Origin: Candidatus Woesearchaeota archaeon
Lineage (GTDB): Archaea; Nanobdellota; Nanobdellia; Woesearchaeales; JAHWIC01
Assembly (NCBI GenBank): GCA_019322805.1
Contig: JAHWIC010000026.1
Coordinates: 1 to 16,395 of the forward strand
Direction: 5' to 3'
Length of the DNA: 16,395 nt
Shown here piece after piece: positions 5,648-13,370 of the stretch (within the stretch, counting starts at the first letter, position 1; the number at the start of each line of letters is the position of its first letter). The position numbers were made by a program, and so were the translations under genes. The notes below the pieces were generated by a model, which ran no database searches, was not told the DNA's origin, and saw nothing but the letters and a program-made list of their open reading frames with translations.

Positions 5648-6940
5648 CTTTAATTTCCTTAAACCCAGCTCTGCAGCTAAAGTCAAAACATCTTGTACTT
5701 GAGAAACAGCAGGACAATAAGCTAACTCAGTATCTAACAATTGCTGCAAAGTAAATCCTGCTTTTATTGCAGTTGAAATAACATTAATCCTTGCAAAAGC
5801 TCCGCTTCCAACCACTTGGCCGCCAATTACCTTCTTTGTTTTTTTGTCTGCAAGGAGCTTTACAGTAACCTCTTTTCCACCAGGCATCCAGTCTGGTAAA
5901 GTAGAACCCTTAACTTTTCCAACAATAACATTATAACCATTCTGCTCTGCAAAGAACGAATTAAAACCAGTTGCTGCAACCTCAATTTCACCAATAACAG
6001 AAACAAAAGTTCCAGTTGCACCAGGATAAACAGCTTTTCCACCAGCTGTGTTAATTCCTGCAACCCTGCCCTGCTTGTAAGCTGCAGAAGCTATCTGGCA
6101 GACATAAGGTTTTTTATTGATTATATTAACGCCTTCTACACAGTCACCAGCAGCATAAACATCCTTTGCAGATGTTTCCATTTTTTCATTAACAATTATC
6201 CCAAATTTGCTGCATTTTATTCCAGCTTTCTCAGCAATCTTCATATTTGCTCTCACGCCAGTTGCCATAACAATAAGCTCAGCAGGGATTTCTTCTCCTT
6301 CAATCCTTACTTTATCTTTCTCAATCTTTTCTAATTTCTTTCCTAAGTTAAAATCAATATTATTATTTTTCAAATATTCTTCAAGAATAGCTGACATATC
6401 TTGATCTATAGTCTTTGGAAATGTTGTTGGAAGCATATCAACAATTGTAACTGCTAAACCTCTTTCCTTCAAAGCCCATGCTGTTTCAACACCAATTGCA
6501 CCTGCACCAACAACAACTGCTCTTTTTGCTTTTTTTGCTGCTTTTTCAAGCCTTTCAACATTTTCTGGGCAATCTACAACAAAACAATTCTCAATACCCT
6601 CAACAGGAGGAGCAAAAGCAGAAGAACCAGTTGCAATTATCAGTTTATCATAATTTATTTTATCTCCTTTGCTTGTTATCGCTTCCTTTTTTTTGGTGTC
6701 AAGTATTGTTACTTCGGACTCATGCTTAACATCAATCTTCATTCGTTCTGCTCCAATTGAATGCTTTAAATTATCTAAAGGAATCTTTCCTTCGAGAGCA
6801 TAAGGCAAACCGCATGGATGCATTAAGTCATAATCCTTTTTATCAATAAAAAGGATCTCAGCTTTTCTGTCTGTTTTCTTTATTGCTAAAGCTGCTGCAA
6901 AACCAGCTGCTCCCAGGCCGATGATTACTATTTTAGTCAT
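5645..6940 (-). CDS. FAD-dependent NAD(P)H oxidoreductase, NADH oxidase/CoA-disulfide reductase family
   Basis: This is a 431-residue flavoprotein disulfide reductase. The FAD-binding Rossmann motif is GLGAAG (8-13). A single redox cysteine lies in HPCGLPY (Cys43), the position of the peroxidatic or CoA-thiolated cysteine in Nox and CoA-disulfide reductases. The NAD(P)H-binding motif is GAGAIG (145-150), and the second FAD motif is YAAGDC (262-267). The C-terminal dimerisation domain ends with AYCPAVSQVQD, close to the AYAPPFS-type segment of this family. It lacks the paired CxxxxC of dihydrolipoamide dehydrogenase, so its neighbour lipA does not make it an E3 subunit. Likely activities are NADH oxidation by oxygen, peroxide or polysulfide, or disulfide reduction; the sequence does not choose between them. 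It has its own promoter. Confidence 0.87.
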   Translation of the reverse strand: MTKIVIIGLGAAGFAAALAIKKTDRKAEILFIDKKDYDLMHPCGLPYALEGKIPLDNLKHSIGAERMKIDVKHESEVTILDTKKKEAITSKGDKINYDKLIIATGSSAFAPPVEGIENCFVVDCPENVERLEKAAKKAKRAVVVGAGAIGVETAWALKERGLAVTIVDMLPTTFPKTIDQDMSAILEEYLKNNNIDFNLGKKLEKIEKDKVRIEGEEIPAELIVMATGVRANMKIAEKAGIKCSKFGIIVNEKMETSAKDVYAAGDCVEGVNIINKKPYVCQIASAAYKQGRVAGINTAGGKAVYPGATGTFVSVIGEIEVAATGFNSFFAEQNGYNVIVGKVKGSTLPDWMPGGKEVTVKLLADKKTKKVIGGQVVGSGAFARINVISTAIKAGFTLQQLLDTELAYCPAVSQVQDVLTLAAELGLRKLK

Positions 6941-6960
6941 AAGAAAATAAAGAAGTAAGA

Positions 6961-6970
6961 TAAATATAAA
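6961..6970 (-). promoter_or_regulatory. TATA-type promoter of the flavoprotein gene
   Basis: TAAATATAAA (minus strand TTTATATTTA) is centred about 26 bases before the ATG at 6940. It implies a leaderless mRNA. Confidence 0.6.
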
Positions 6971-6978
6971 GGTTGTGG

Positions 6979-8277
6979 TTAATACAAGTACATATTCCCC
7001 CTTGTCTGCTCTCTTCTTTTTTGTGTAAAGAACATAGCACTGACTTCATCTGCATAAAGTTTGCCAACATCAGTTAACCTTACACAGCCATTATCCTTTT
7101 CTATCAAACCAATCTCACCAGCTTTCTCTAAATTAGGGACTAAAACATTTCGAACATAAGGCATACGCGATCTTAAGAAAGTACTAACATTTGCTCCATT
7201 TCTAGTTTTCAACCCAAAAACAACCATTCTTGCCATTATTTCCTCAATAGAAAGTTTCTCTGCTTTTAGCATAGGCAGTCTTCCCTGGTTTACAGCAGAC
7301 TCGTATTCACCTCGCCAAGGAAGATTTTCCCCGACACAGCCATTAACAAACCAGTAAGCACTAGCGCCAAATGCAATCAGATTTCTGCCTTCAGCCCATT
7401 TTTGATGCTGATGCCTATACCCATGCTCTTCTCCCTTTACAAACCAGTCAACAGGATCCTGGACATAACCAGCGCTTTCTAATCTTTCTACAGCCCTGAC
7501 ATGCATTAATAGGTTATCATCCTCATCAGGAAATCTGTATGGCGCTCTTTGATATAAGTCATGAACAGGTCTATCCTCCCTAATATCCAAATGATATGTC
7601 GTAACAGAAGGTACTTCTAGTTTGAGCACCATATCCAGATTTCTTTCCCAATCCCTCAGTGTTTGGTCTGGCAAACCATACATCAAATCAATATTCACAT
7701 TTGTAAAGCCAGCTTCTCTTGCAGCATCAATAGCAGCTATTGCCTGTTGAGCAGTATGCCCTCTTTTTATTGCAGCTAAAACATGATCATTAAAATCCTG
7801 CACACCAATGCTCAGTCTTGTAATCCATTTTTGATATTTCCTTAGAACATCGATTTTTTCCATTAATGTATCAGGCCTTGTCTCAACTGTAACCTCAATA
7901 CCAGACCCACCGGTATGGGAAAAGAGGAAATGTAGCAGCTCATGAAAATCCTTATCCTCCATAGAAGTGGGTGTTCCCCCTCCTATATGAAGTGATGTAG
8001 GCTCCACATTTAACATAAGAATATTTTTAATAAGAAGTTCTGCATACCCTTCAGGGTCCTCATAAAGTTCAAAGTGACAAGAACCGCATCTATTAGAACA
8101 AAAAGGATAATGGATGTATACTGCTCCAGAAAGCAATGAACTTCTAACTTTCTCCTCATCTACTGTTGATTCTATTGTTGCTAATGGCGGATATGTAACT
8201 CTTATCCTATATTGTTCTGGTGGTCTGCTGATTCCTTTCTCTCTTACTTCTAGAGCTTTATCAAGCAAGTCATTCAT
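6979..8277 (-). CDS. HemN/HemW-like radical SAM protein
   Basis: This is a radical SAM enzyme or chaperone of the HemN/HemW family. Numbered from the 432-residue form, YIHYPFCSNRCGSCHF holds the CX3CX2C cluster ligands (Cys60, Cys64, Cys67). HIGGGTPT (about 97-104) is the SAM-binding glycine motif, and NVNIDLMYGLPDQT and AFGASAYWF follow as in HemW. The C-terminus has the usual winged-helix domain. I start at 8277 (MNDLLDK), not at the ATG at 8301, because the TATA box occupies 8301-8312 and lies 29 bases before 8277. It differs from HemW in a 45-residue N-terminal extension and in CGSC where HemW usually has an aromatic residue before the third cysteine. No haem-biosynthesis neighbour is present. 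Lysine content is only about 4.5 percent, unlike its neighbours, which may indicate a different origin. Substrate unknown. Confidence 0.83.
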   Translation of the reverse strand: MNDLLDKALEVREKGISRPPEQYRIRVTYPPLATIESTVDEEKVRSSLLSGAVYIHYPFCSNRCGSCHFELYEDPEGYAELLIKNILMLNVEPTSLHIGGGTPTSMEDKDFHELLHFLFSHTGGSGIEVTVETRPDTLMEKIDVLRKYQKWITRLSIGVQDFNDHVLAAIKRGHTAQQAIAAIDAAREAGFTNVNIDLMYGLPDQTLRDWERNLDMVLKLEVPSVTTYHLDIREDRPVHDLYQRAPYRFPDEDDNLLMHVRAVERLESAGYVQDPVDWFVKGEEHGYRHQHQKWAEGRNLIAFGASAYWFVNGCVGENLPWRGEYESAVNQGRLPMLKAEKLSIEEIMARMVVFGLKTRNGANVSTFLRSRMPYVRNVLVPNLEKAGEIGLIEKDNGCVRLTDVGKLYADEVSAMFFTQKRREQTRGNMYLY

Positions 8278-8300
8278 TTTACTATTGTGAAGTGAACTCA

Positions 8301-8312
8301 TTATATAAATCT
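8301..8312 (-). promoter_or_regulatory. TATA-type promoter that fixes the HemW-like start
   Basis: TTATATAAAT (minus strand ATTTATATAA) overlaps the first possible ATG at 8301 but is centred about 29 bases before the ATG at 8277. Transcription would begin after the first ATG, so only the second can be used. Confidence 0.6.
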
Positions 8313-8360
8313 TTACAGAATTAGCTTAAGCCTTAACCTCAACCTTCTCAATTATCTGTC

Positions 8361-8384
8361 AAAATGCTCGCCCGTTCGCATTTT
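8361..8384 (-). terminator. Hairpin downstream of rnfB, possible terminator
   Basis: AAAATGC (8361-8367) pairs with GCATTTT (8378-8384) around a 10-base loop. On the minus strand the stem is followed by few T residues, so it is a weak intrinsic terminator at best. It lies 30 bases beyond the rnfB stop, before the next promoter. Confidence 0.4.
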
Positions 8385-8390
8385 TTCCAG

Positions 8391-8431
8391 ATTAGTCCTT
8401 GCGCAAGACCTTAGTCTTGCTTAAGGATAAT
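8391..8431 (-). terminator. Long imperfect palindrome spanning the rnfB stop codon
   Basis: GCAAGAC (8403-8409) pairs with GTCTTGC (8414-8420) around CTTA. After a 2x2 internal loop, CCTT (8397-8400) pairs with AAGG (8423-8426), and with one bulged base the arms extend to 8391 and 8431, about 16 pairs in all. The stop codon of rnfB (8411-8413) sits in the loop. It may end the rnf transcript or protect its 3' end, or it may be a dispersed palindrome that landed at the gene end. Confidence 0.5.
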
Positions 8432-9199
8432 CTTCCTAGGACAAACAGTAACACACTTACCACAACTTATGCACTTGGAATAATCAATAACAGCTAAATT
8501 ACCAATAACATGTATTGCATCAACAGGACATGCTTTCTCGCATTGTTTGCAGGCAATGCAGCCAACCTTGCAGACCTTCATAACATCTTTTGCAGGATCC
8601 TTTGAAGAACACCTGACATGAACCTTAGACTTTTCAGGAGCTAAATGAAGGATTCCCTTTGGACAGGTCTCAACACACTTACCGCAGCCAGTGCATTTTT
8701 CCTTATCAATCTTTGGCAAACCATCCTTGCCCATAGATATCGCATCAAAAGGACAGACTTTTACACAGTCACCAAAACCTAAGCAGCCATAACTGCAGTT
8801 TTTCTGTCCACCACCAACTAACATAGCCCCTTCACAAGTATTAATCCCTTTATAATTAAATTTATCAGGGCAGTTTTCTTTGTTGCCATTGCAATAAAGA
8901 TTTGCTTTGTTGGCTTCTTTTACCTCTACTTTTTTGCCAAGTATTTCTGCTATCTTCCTAGCAACCTTTTTCTGTCCAGGAACACAGCCGTCAACAGGCA
9001 CTTTGCCAGCTACAACAGCTTCTGCAAAAGCCTTACAGCCAGCTAAACCACAAGCACCACAATTAGCATGAGGCAGGACTTTCAAAACCTCATCAACCTT
9101 AGGATGAAGCTCGACTGCAAACTTCTTTGAAGCATAAGCTAAGCCATATCCAAATGCTGCTGCAATCAATCCTAATGCTACTATACCTACCCAACTCAT
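8411..9199 (-). CDS. rnfB: Rnf complex subunit RnfB, ferredoxin-like electron-entry subunit
   Basis: This is the iron-sulfur subunit of the ferredoxin:NAD+ oxidoreductase (Rnf), membrane-anchored with its clusters in the cytoplasm. The 262-residue protein has an N-terminal membrane helix (about 3-22). A CX2CX4CX16C domain (Cys47, 50, 55, 72) is typical of RnfB. Cys103, 110 and 122 follow, then four ferredoxin-type [4Fe-4S] motifs: 135-149, 169-179, 214-224 and 243-253, each ending in CP. The high cluster count is like clostridial and Methanosarcina RnfB rather than the shorter proteobacterial form. Its start overlaps the rnfA stop as ATGA. It is the last gene of the operon, and its final codons lie inside a palindrome. 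Function is firmly predicted by motifs and operon. Confidence 0.96.
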   Translation of the reverse strand: MSWVGIVALGLIAAAFGYGLAYASKKFAVELHPKVDEVLKVLPHANCGACGLAGCKAFAEAVVAGKVPVDGCVPGQKKVARKIAEILGKKVEVKEANKANLYCNGNKENCPDKFNYKGINTCEGAMLVGGGQKNCSYGCLGFGDCVKVCPFDAISMGKDGLPKIDKEKCTGCGKCVETCPKGILHLAPEKSKVHVRCSSKDPAKDVMKVCKVGCIACKQCEKACPVDAIHVIGNLAVIDYSKCISCGKCVTVCPRKIILKQD

Positions 9200-9777
9200 T
9201 TTAACATACCTGTGAATGCTCCGAATGCCAAAGCAAGTAAGCCAGCAATTATCAAAGCAATAGGAACGCCTTTTAATGGCTCTGGTATCTCAGCTAATTC
9301 CAAACGCTCACGTATACCAGACATTATAACCAAAGCTAAAGTAAAACCAGCTCCAGCACCAATTGAAAACACTAAGCTTTGAACAAAACTGTATCCTTTT
9401 AAAATATTCAACAAAGCCAAACCAAGTATTGCGCAATTAGTTGTGATTAATGGCAAATAAATTCCAAACGCCTTGTACAAATCCTCTACATTCTTACGCA
9501 TGTAAAGTTCAATAAACTGCACCAATGAAGCTATCACAAGAATAAAAGCAACATACTGAAGGTAATAAAGCCCAAATTTTTCTAAGATAAAATGATAAAT
9601 AGCCCAGGTTATTGCTCCTGCAATAACCATGACAAAAGTAACAGCCAATCCCATCCCAACAGCTGACCTTGTTTTTCTGGAAACACCCATAAAAGGGCAT
9701 ATGCCTAAGAAACGGTAAAGTACAAAATTATTTACAACAGCTGCTCCAAAAAATATTACCAATAATTCCTTAAACAT
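9196..9777 (-). CDS. rnfA: Rnf complex integral membrane subunit RnfA
   Basis: RnfA is one of two homologous six-helix membrane subunits that form the core of the ion-translocating Rnf pump. The 193-residue protein carries LYRFLGICPFMGVS with Cys27 and the inverted-repeat counterpart ITTNCAILG with Cys115. In the Rnf and Nqr families these positions help hold an intramembrane iron-sulfur cluster together with the paired subunit. I place the start at 9777. An in-frame ATG at 9795 would add MFRGRN, but a GAGGAAG sequence lies within that stretch at Shine-Dalgarno distance from 9777. From 9777 the gene overlaps the end of rnfE by 8 bases. Its own stop overlaps rnfB as ATGA. The length matches the family. 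Confidence 0.94.
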   Translation of the reverse strand: MFKELLVIFFGAAVVNNFVLYRFLGICPFMGVSRKTRSAVGMGLAVTFVMVIAGAITWAIYHFILEKFGLYYLQYVAFILVIASLVQFIELYMRKNVEDLYKAFGIYLPLITTNCAILGLALLNILKGYSFVQSLVFSIGAGAGFTLALVIMSGIRERLELAEIPEPLKGVPIALIIAGLLALAFGAFTGMLK

Positions 9778-10372
9778 GTTTCTTCCTCGAAACAATATTC
9801 ATCAATCCTATCAACAAACCCAAAGTTATAAACGCACCAGCCGGCAGTTTCATCATCAATACCTGAGGATACCAGGCTCCAAGTATTGTTGCACCAAAAA
9901 CAGTGCCAAAACCAAGGAATTCCCTGACAGAAGCAAGCAAAATAAGAGCCCATGTAAAGCCAAGGCTCATTCCAAAAGCATCTGCAAAAGCTCTTTTCAA
10001 AGGCACCTTCCCTGCAAAAGCCTCCATCCTGCCTAAAATAATGCAGTTAACAACAATCAAAGGAACATAAATACTAAGAACAGCATGTATTGGAGGATAA
10101 TAAGCAGCCATAAATAAGTCAGCTATTGTAACAAAGCTTGCTATCACGACAATATAGCATGGTATCCTTACTTTAGAAGGTATAAAATCCTTTATCAAGG
10201 ATATAACAATTCCAGAAAATATCAAAACAAAGCTTGTTGCCAAGCCCATAGCCAATCCATTTATTGCTACATTAGTAACAGCTAATGTTGGACACATACC
10301 TAGGATTAACCTAAATACTGGATTGTGTTTCCATAATCCTTTTACAAAATCCTTAAACAATTGCTGACTCAT
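9770..10372 (-). CDS. rnfE: Rnf complex integral membrane subunit RnfE
   Basis: This 200-residue hydrophobic protein is the paralogous partner of RnfA in the membrane core. It has LILGMCPTLAVT with Cys27 and VVNCIILGRMEAF with Cys110, the two symmetry-related cysteine sites expected for cluster binding between the A and E subunits, and six predicted membrane segments. The N-terminus, MSQQLFKDFVKGLWKHNPV, is a typical cytoplasmic start for RnfE/NqrD. It begins 3 bases after the rnfG stop and its last 8 bases overlap the rnfA start, so translation is probably coupled. Nothing is missing by length or motif. The order E then A follows the usual rnfCDGEAB arrangement. Confidence 0.94.
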   Translation of the reverse strand: MSQQLFKDFVKGLWKHNPVFRLILGMCPTLAVTNVAINGLAMGLATSFVLIFSGIVISLIKDFIPSKVRIPCYIVVIASFVTIADLFMAAYYPPIHAVLSIYVPLIVVNCIILGRMEAFAGKVPLKRAFADAFGMSLGFTWALILLASVREFLGFGTVFGATILGAWYPQVLMMKLPAGAFITLGLLIGLMNIVSRKKHV

Positions 10373-10375
10373 TTT

Positions 10376-11062
10376 CTATGTTTCGTTCCATCCTGGTGTT
10401 GGTGTTCCATTCCATTCAGGGCTTGCTTCTGTCTCTGCATCAACTTCTGGTTCTTCTTCAGGAGCCTCTTCAACTTCCTCTCCGGAAGGTTCTTCCTCAC
10501 TAGTTCCTTCTTCCTCAACCTCTTCTGGCTCAATTATCTTAGCCAAATCTTCAATTGCCTTATTAACTAGATTAATTATAGTTGTAGATGAAACTGTTGC
10601 GCCTGTTATGGCATCATACTCTTCCTTAAGCTCTCCTTTAAACTGGTCAAGGAATTCTTTCTCTGTTATCCTTGAACCTAAACCAGGAGTTTCTTTCTGG
10701 TCTAGGATCTCTATTGATTTTATCTCTTTCAAATCTGCACTAACAACTACCAGCAGCTGAATATAATCCTGGTAGCCAGCCCCTTCAACAACAGCAGCTA
10801 TACCAGTAATATCTCTATTTTGGTTATATCCAATAAAAATAGCCTTTACACCCTCTTTTTGCTCAAGAATCTCTTCAGGAACACCTGGCTCATCAAAAGC
10901 AGTTGCTTCTGGCAAAACTCTATCCAGCGTAGCCCTCATCTCCTTAACAGCTTCTGCTCTTATCTTTGGATAGGTTATTTTGTAAACAATAGACAAAGCT
11001 GCTGCTGCTATAACGCAGATAACAACCAAGGTTAATACTAATTTTGGAGTCTCGCTCTTCAT
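10376..11062 (-). CDS. rnfG: Rnf complex flavoprotein subunit RnfG with acidic C-terminal tail
   Basis: RnfG carries covalently bound FMN on the outer face of the membrane and passes electrons through the complex. The 228-residue protein has one N-terminal helix (about 8-28), then the FMN-binding domain with ETPGLGSR (124-131) and the flavinylation motif DAITGATVSS (150-159). Thr156 is the predicted FMN-phosphoester site, modified by ApbE, whose gene lies divergently next to the operon. Residues 178-228 are an extension not expected in RnfG: strongly acidic, Glu-rich, and ending in two N-glycosylation-type sequons, Asn218-Gly-Thr and Asn226-Glu-Thr, each preceded by Trp. Because this end is predicted to be outside the cell, the tail would be exposed. 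The start overlaps the rnfD stop as ATGA, with GAGGT nearby as a ribosome site. Confidence 0.95.
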   Translation of the reverse strand: MKSETPKLVLTLVVICVIAAAALSIVYKITYPKIRAEAVKEMRATLDRVLPEATAFDEPGVPEEILEQKEGVKAIFIGYNQNRDITGIAAVVEGAGYQDYIQLLVVVSADLKEIKSIEILDQKETPGLGSRITEKEFLDQFKGELKEEYDAITGATVSSTTIINLVNKAIEDLAKIIEPEEVEEEGTSEEEPSGEEVEEAPEEEPEVDAETEASPEWNGTPTPGWNET

Positions 11063-11982
11063 TTTTTAACCTCTTGCACAAAACCAAATGGCTTTGTTTT
11101 TGTATATCTATCAATCAAAGGTGTAAAAGCATTCATTAGCAGGATTGAGAATGCAACCCCTTCTGGTAAAGAGCCAAAGAGCCTTATAAGCACGACCAGC
11201 AAGCCACAGCCTATTCCAAATACAACGCGTCCTTTTGCTGTTATTGGTGTTGTAACATAATCTGTTGCCATAAAGAATGCTCCAAGCATTAAACCACCAA
11301 CAAGCAGATGGAATAAAGGATCCTGTCTTAGTAAAACCATTAACACAGCAACAGTTCCTAAGTAAGACAAAGGAATTCTCCAATCAATGATTTTCTTATA
11401 CAATAAGAAAGCTGCTCCAAGGAGTATTGCTAAAGCAGATGTTTCTCCTAAGCTTCCTCCAATATTGCCAAGGAAAAGCTGAGCATAACTAAAATCATTT
11501 ATACCCTTCAATGCCATGACTCCAAGAGGAGTAGCTCCTGTAACTCCATCAGGCAAAAGCCAAGTTGTCATAAGCAAAGGCCATGAAGCAACTAAGAACG
11601 CTCTTCCAGCCAAAGCAGGATTAAATATATTAAATCCTAAGCCGCCAAAAGCATGCTTTGCAATAGCTACAGCAAAGAACGAGCCAACAATAGGAACCCA
11701 TAAAGGTACTGAAGGTGGGATAACTAAAGCCAATAAAACACCAGTTACAGCAGCACTTCCATCAGTTACTGTTATTTCCTTTTTAGTTAATTTTTGTATT
11801 ATATACTCTGTTAAAACAGCTGATAAAGTGCTTAGCAGAATTACCCAAAATGCTCGAGCTCCAAAGAATATAATCCCTGCAATCATTGCCGGAACTAAGG
11901 CAAGAACAACTAGCCACATAATGCTCTTTACATCTTCCTTGGACTTTATATGAGGCGAGACCGAAACAACTAGTTTATTCAT
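11059..11982 (-). CDS. rnfD: Rnf complex membrane flavoprotein subunit RnfD
   Basis: RnfD is a polytopic membrane subunit with a second covalent FMN and, by homology with NqrB, part of the ion path. The 307-residue protein has around eight to ten hydrophobic segments. The early ITVTDGSAAVTGVLLAL segment and the GGLGFNIFNPAL stretch (113-124) are family landmarks. The flavinylation motif is TGATPL at 148-153, with Thr151 as predicted FMN attachment site. The usual first residue of this motif is serine; threonine is a mild substitution. Near the end comes ATDYVTTPITAKG, also conserved. Start and stop both overlap neighbouring rnf genes as ATGA, indicating tight translational coupling and balanced expression. 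Confidence 0.95.
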   Translation of the reverse strand: MNKLVVSVSPHIKSKEDVKSIMWLVVLALVPAMIAGIIFFGARAFWVILLSTLSAVLTEYIIQKLTKKEITVTDGSAAVTGVLLALVIPPSVPLWVPIVGSFFAVAIAKHAFGGLGFNIFNPALAGRAFLVASWPLLMTTWLLPDGVTGATPLGVMALKGINDFSYAQLFLGNIGGSLGETSALAILLGAAFLLYKKIIDWRIPLSYLGTVAVLMVLLRQDPLFHLLVGGLMLGAFFMATDYVTTPITAKGRVVFGIGCGLLVVLIRLFGSLPEGVAFSILLMNAFTPLIDRYTKTKPFGFVQEVKK

Positions 11983-13298
11983 TTTTTCTTTTCTTTGGCT
12001 CTTTTTTCACTAATCTCAGCTTTCGCATACTTTATCCAATGAACTAAAGGAATCTTGCTTGGACAGTCATATGCACAACAACCACATTCAATACAATCCA
12101 TTGCATTATTTTCCTCTGCATCATCAATTCTGTCATGTTTTGCATAATTTGTTATTGTTGTTGGCATTATTTCCATAGGGCATGATTCTATACATTTACC
12201 GCACCTTATGCATACTCTCTCCTCTTCCTCAACTAAACTCTTTTTGTTTTGGACTAATATACCCGATGTTCCTTTAAGAACCGGAACCTCATCAGTCCCT
12301 TGCGCAATTCCCATCATTGGACCGCCATTAATAATCTTAGCAGGCTCTCCTTTAATTCCACCGCATTGTTTTATCAATTCAGAAAAGCTTGTTCCAACCT
12401 TAGCAAGCAGATTCTGTGGTTTTTTAACATCTCCTGTAACAGTTACAACCCTTTCTATCAAAGGCTTCATTTGATAAACAGCATCATGTATTGCTTTGGC
12501 TGTTCCAATATTATTCACAATAATACCAATATCCAAAGGAAGCCCGCCGCAAGGAACCTTTCTCTGCGTTAAAGCATAAATGAGCATCTTTTCAGCTCCT
12601 TGAGGATATTTTGTCTTTAATCCAACAACCTTTATAGCAGGTTCTTTAGCTGTTTTCTCTGTAATGACCTTAATTGCATCAGGCTTATTCCCTTCAATTC
12701 CAATAATAGCTTCTTCTGCACCAGCCATCTTCATTATTAGTTTTAACCCTTTGATAATCTCATCAGGATGCTCTAACATAAGCCTATGATCACATGTAAG
12801 CATAGGCTCGCATTCAGCACCATTAAGAATTATTGTATCTATCTTTTTGCCTTCAGGAGGACAGAATTTCACATGGGTTGGAAACATTGCTCCACCCATA
12901 CCAACAATTCCAGCCTGCTTAACAATCTCTATTAATTCCTTAGAAGAAAGAGCTTCAACATTCTCTCTTGGCTTTATTGACTCATCCCAGATCATCTTTC
13001 CATTAGATTCAATGACTATAGCCATGCCCTCTCCTGCACCAGGATGTGGCTTTTTACCAATCTCAGTAACTTTGCCAGAAATAGAAGCATGAATTGGTGC
13101 AGAAACAAAAGCATCTGCCTGAGCAATCTTCTGGCCGATCTTTACCTCATCACCGACATTTACAATTGGACTGCACGGCTTTCCAGTATGCTGGCTTAAA
13201 GGAATAACTACTTTCTTAGGCATTTCTGCCTGTTTTATTTCGCTCTTTTTTGATAGTTTACGCTCAGGAGGATGAACACCTCTTATTAAATTAAGCAT
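11979..13298 (-). CDS. rnfC: Rnf complex NADH-binding subunit RnfC
   Basis: RnfC is the peripheral cytoplasmic subunit where NAD+ is reduced (or NADH oxidised). The 439-residue protein starts MLNLIRGVHPPERK. Residues about 35-100 form the barrel-sandwich, biotinyl-like domain. GMGGAMFPTHVK (133-144) is the FMN/NADH-binding motif shared with complex I NuoF, and NGAECEP (159-165) and GGPMMG follow. The SLBB region precedes two [4Fe-4S] motifs at Cys363, 366, 369, 373 and Cys402, 405, 408, 412. There is no long C-terminal repeat tail of the kind seen in proteobacterial RnfC. It is the first gene of the operon. A TATA box is centred 26 bases before the ATG, implying a leaderless mRNA. Its stop overlaps the rnfD start as ATGA. 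Confidence 0.97.
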   Translation of the reverse strand: MLNLIRGVHPPERKLSKKSEIKQAEMPKKVVIPLSQHTGKPCSPIVNVGDEVKIGQKIAQADAFVSAPIHASISGKVTEIGKKPHPGAGEGMAIVIESNGKMIWDESIKPRENVEALSSKELIEIVKQAGIVGMGGAMFPTHVKFCPPEGKKIDTIILNGAECEPMLTCDHRLMLEHPDEIIKGLKLIMKMAGAEEAIIGIEGNKPDAIKVITEKTAKEPAIKVVGLKTKYPQGAEKMLIYALTQRKVPCGGLPLDIGIIVNNIGTAKAIHDAVYQMKPLIERVVTVTGDVKKPQNLLAKVGTSFSELIKQCGGIKGEPAKIINGGPMMGIAQGTDEVPVLKGTSGILVQNKKSLVEEEERVCIRCGKCIESCPMEIMPTTITNYAKHDRIDDAEENNAMDCIECGCCAYDCPSKIPLVHWIKYAKAEISEKRAKEKKK

Positions 13299-13320
13299 GA
13301 AAATGCAGGTTTGAGTCCAT

Positions 13321-13330
13321 TATTTAAAGT
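13321..13330 (-). promoter_or_regulatory. Promoter of the rnf operon
   Basis: The minus strand reads ACTTTAAATA, centred about 26 bases before the rnfC ATG at 13298. TAGCAAAA sits immediately upstream in the BRE position. It is the only clear promoter I see for the six rnf genes. Confidence 0.65.
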
Positions 13331-13370
13331 TTTTGCTACCTAATGACGGTGTTGAAAAAACTTAGCAAAA
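13331..13370. promoter_or_regulatory. Inverted repeat linking the rnfC and apbE promoters
   Basis: TTTTGCTA (13331-13338) and TAGCAAAA (13363-13370) form an exact 8-base inverted repeat with a 24-base spacer. Each arm directly abuts the upstream side of one of the two diverging TATA boxes. It can be read as two matching BRE elements or as a two-site operator for one regulator. Confidence 0.5.

Noticed and set aside
5860..6063. Leu/Gln/Val-rich minus-strand open frame
   Set aside because: It is a shifted frame inside the flavoprotein gene and has repetitive composition without a promoter or ribosome site.
5645..6940. Dihydrolipoamide dehydrogenase, suggested by the neighbouring lipoate genes
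   Set aside because: The protein lacks the CxxxxC redox pair and has the single cysteine HPCG motif of the Nox/CoA-disulfide reductase family.
9778..9795. Six-residue N-terminal extension of RnfA (MFRGRN)
   Set aside because: The stretch contains the GAGGAAG ribosome-binding sequence for the ATG at 9777, and RnfA proteins begin at the MxxxLLxxFxxA position.
9756..9953. Cys/Trp-rich minus-strand open frame
   Set aside because: It is a shifted frame within rnfE. The composition is typical of a frame-shifted membrane protein gene.
11516..11953. Plus-strand open frame of 145 codons
   Set aside because: It is antisense within rnfD. It is an overlap artefact of the codon pattern of a hydrophobic membrane protein.
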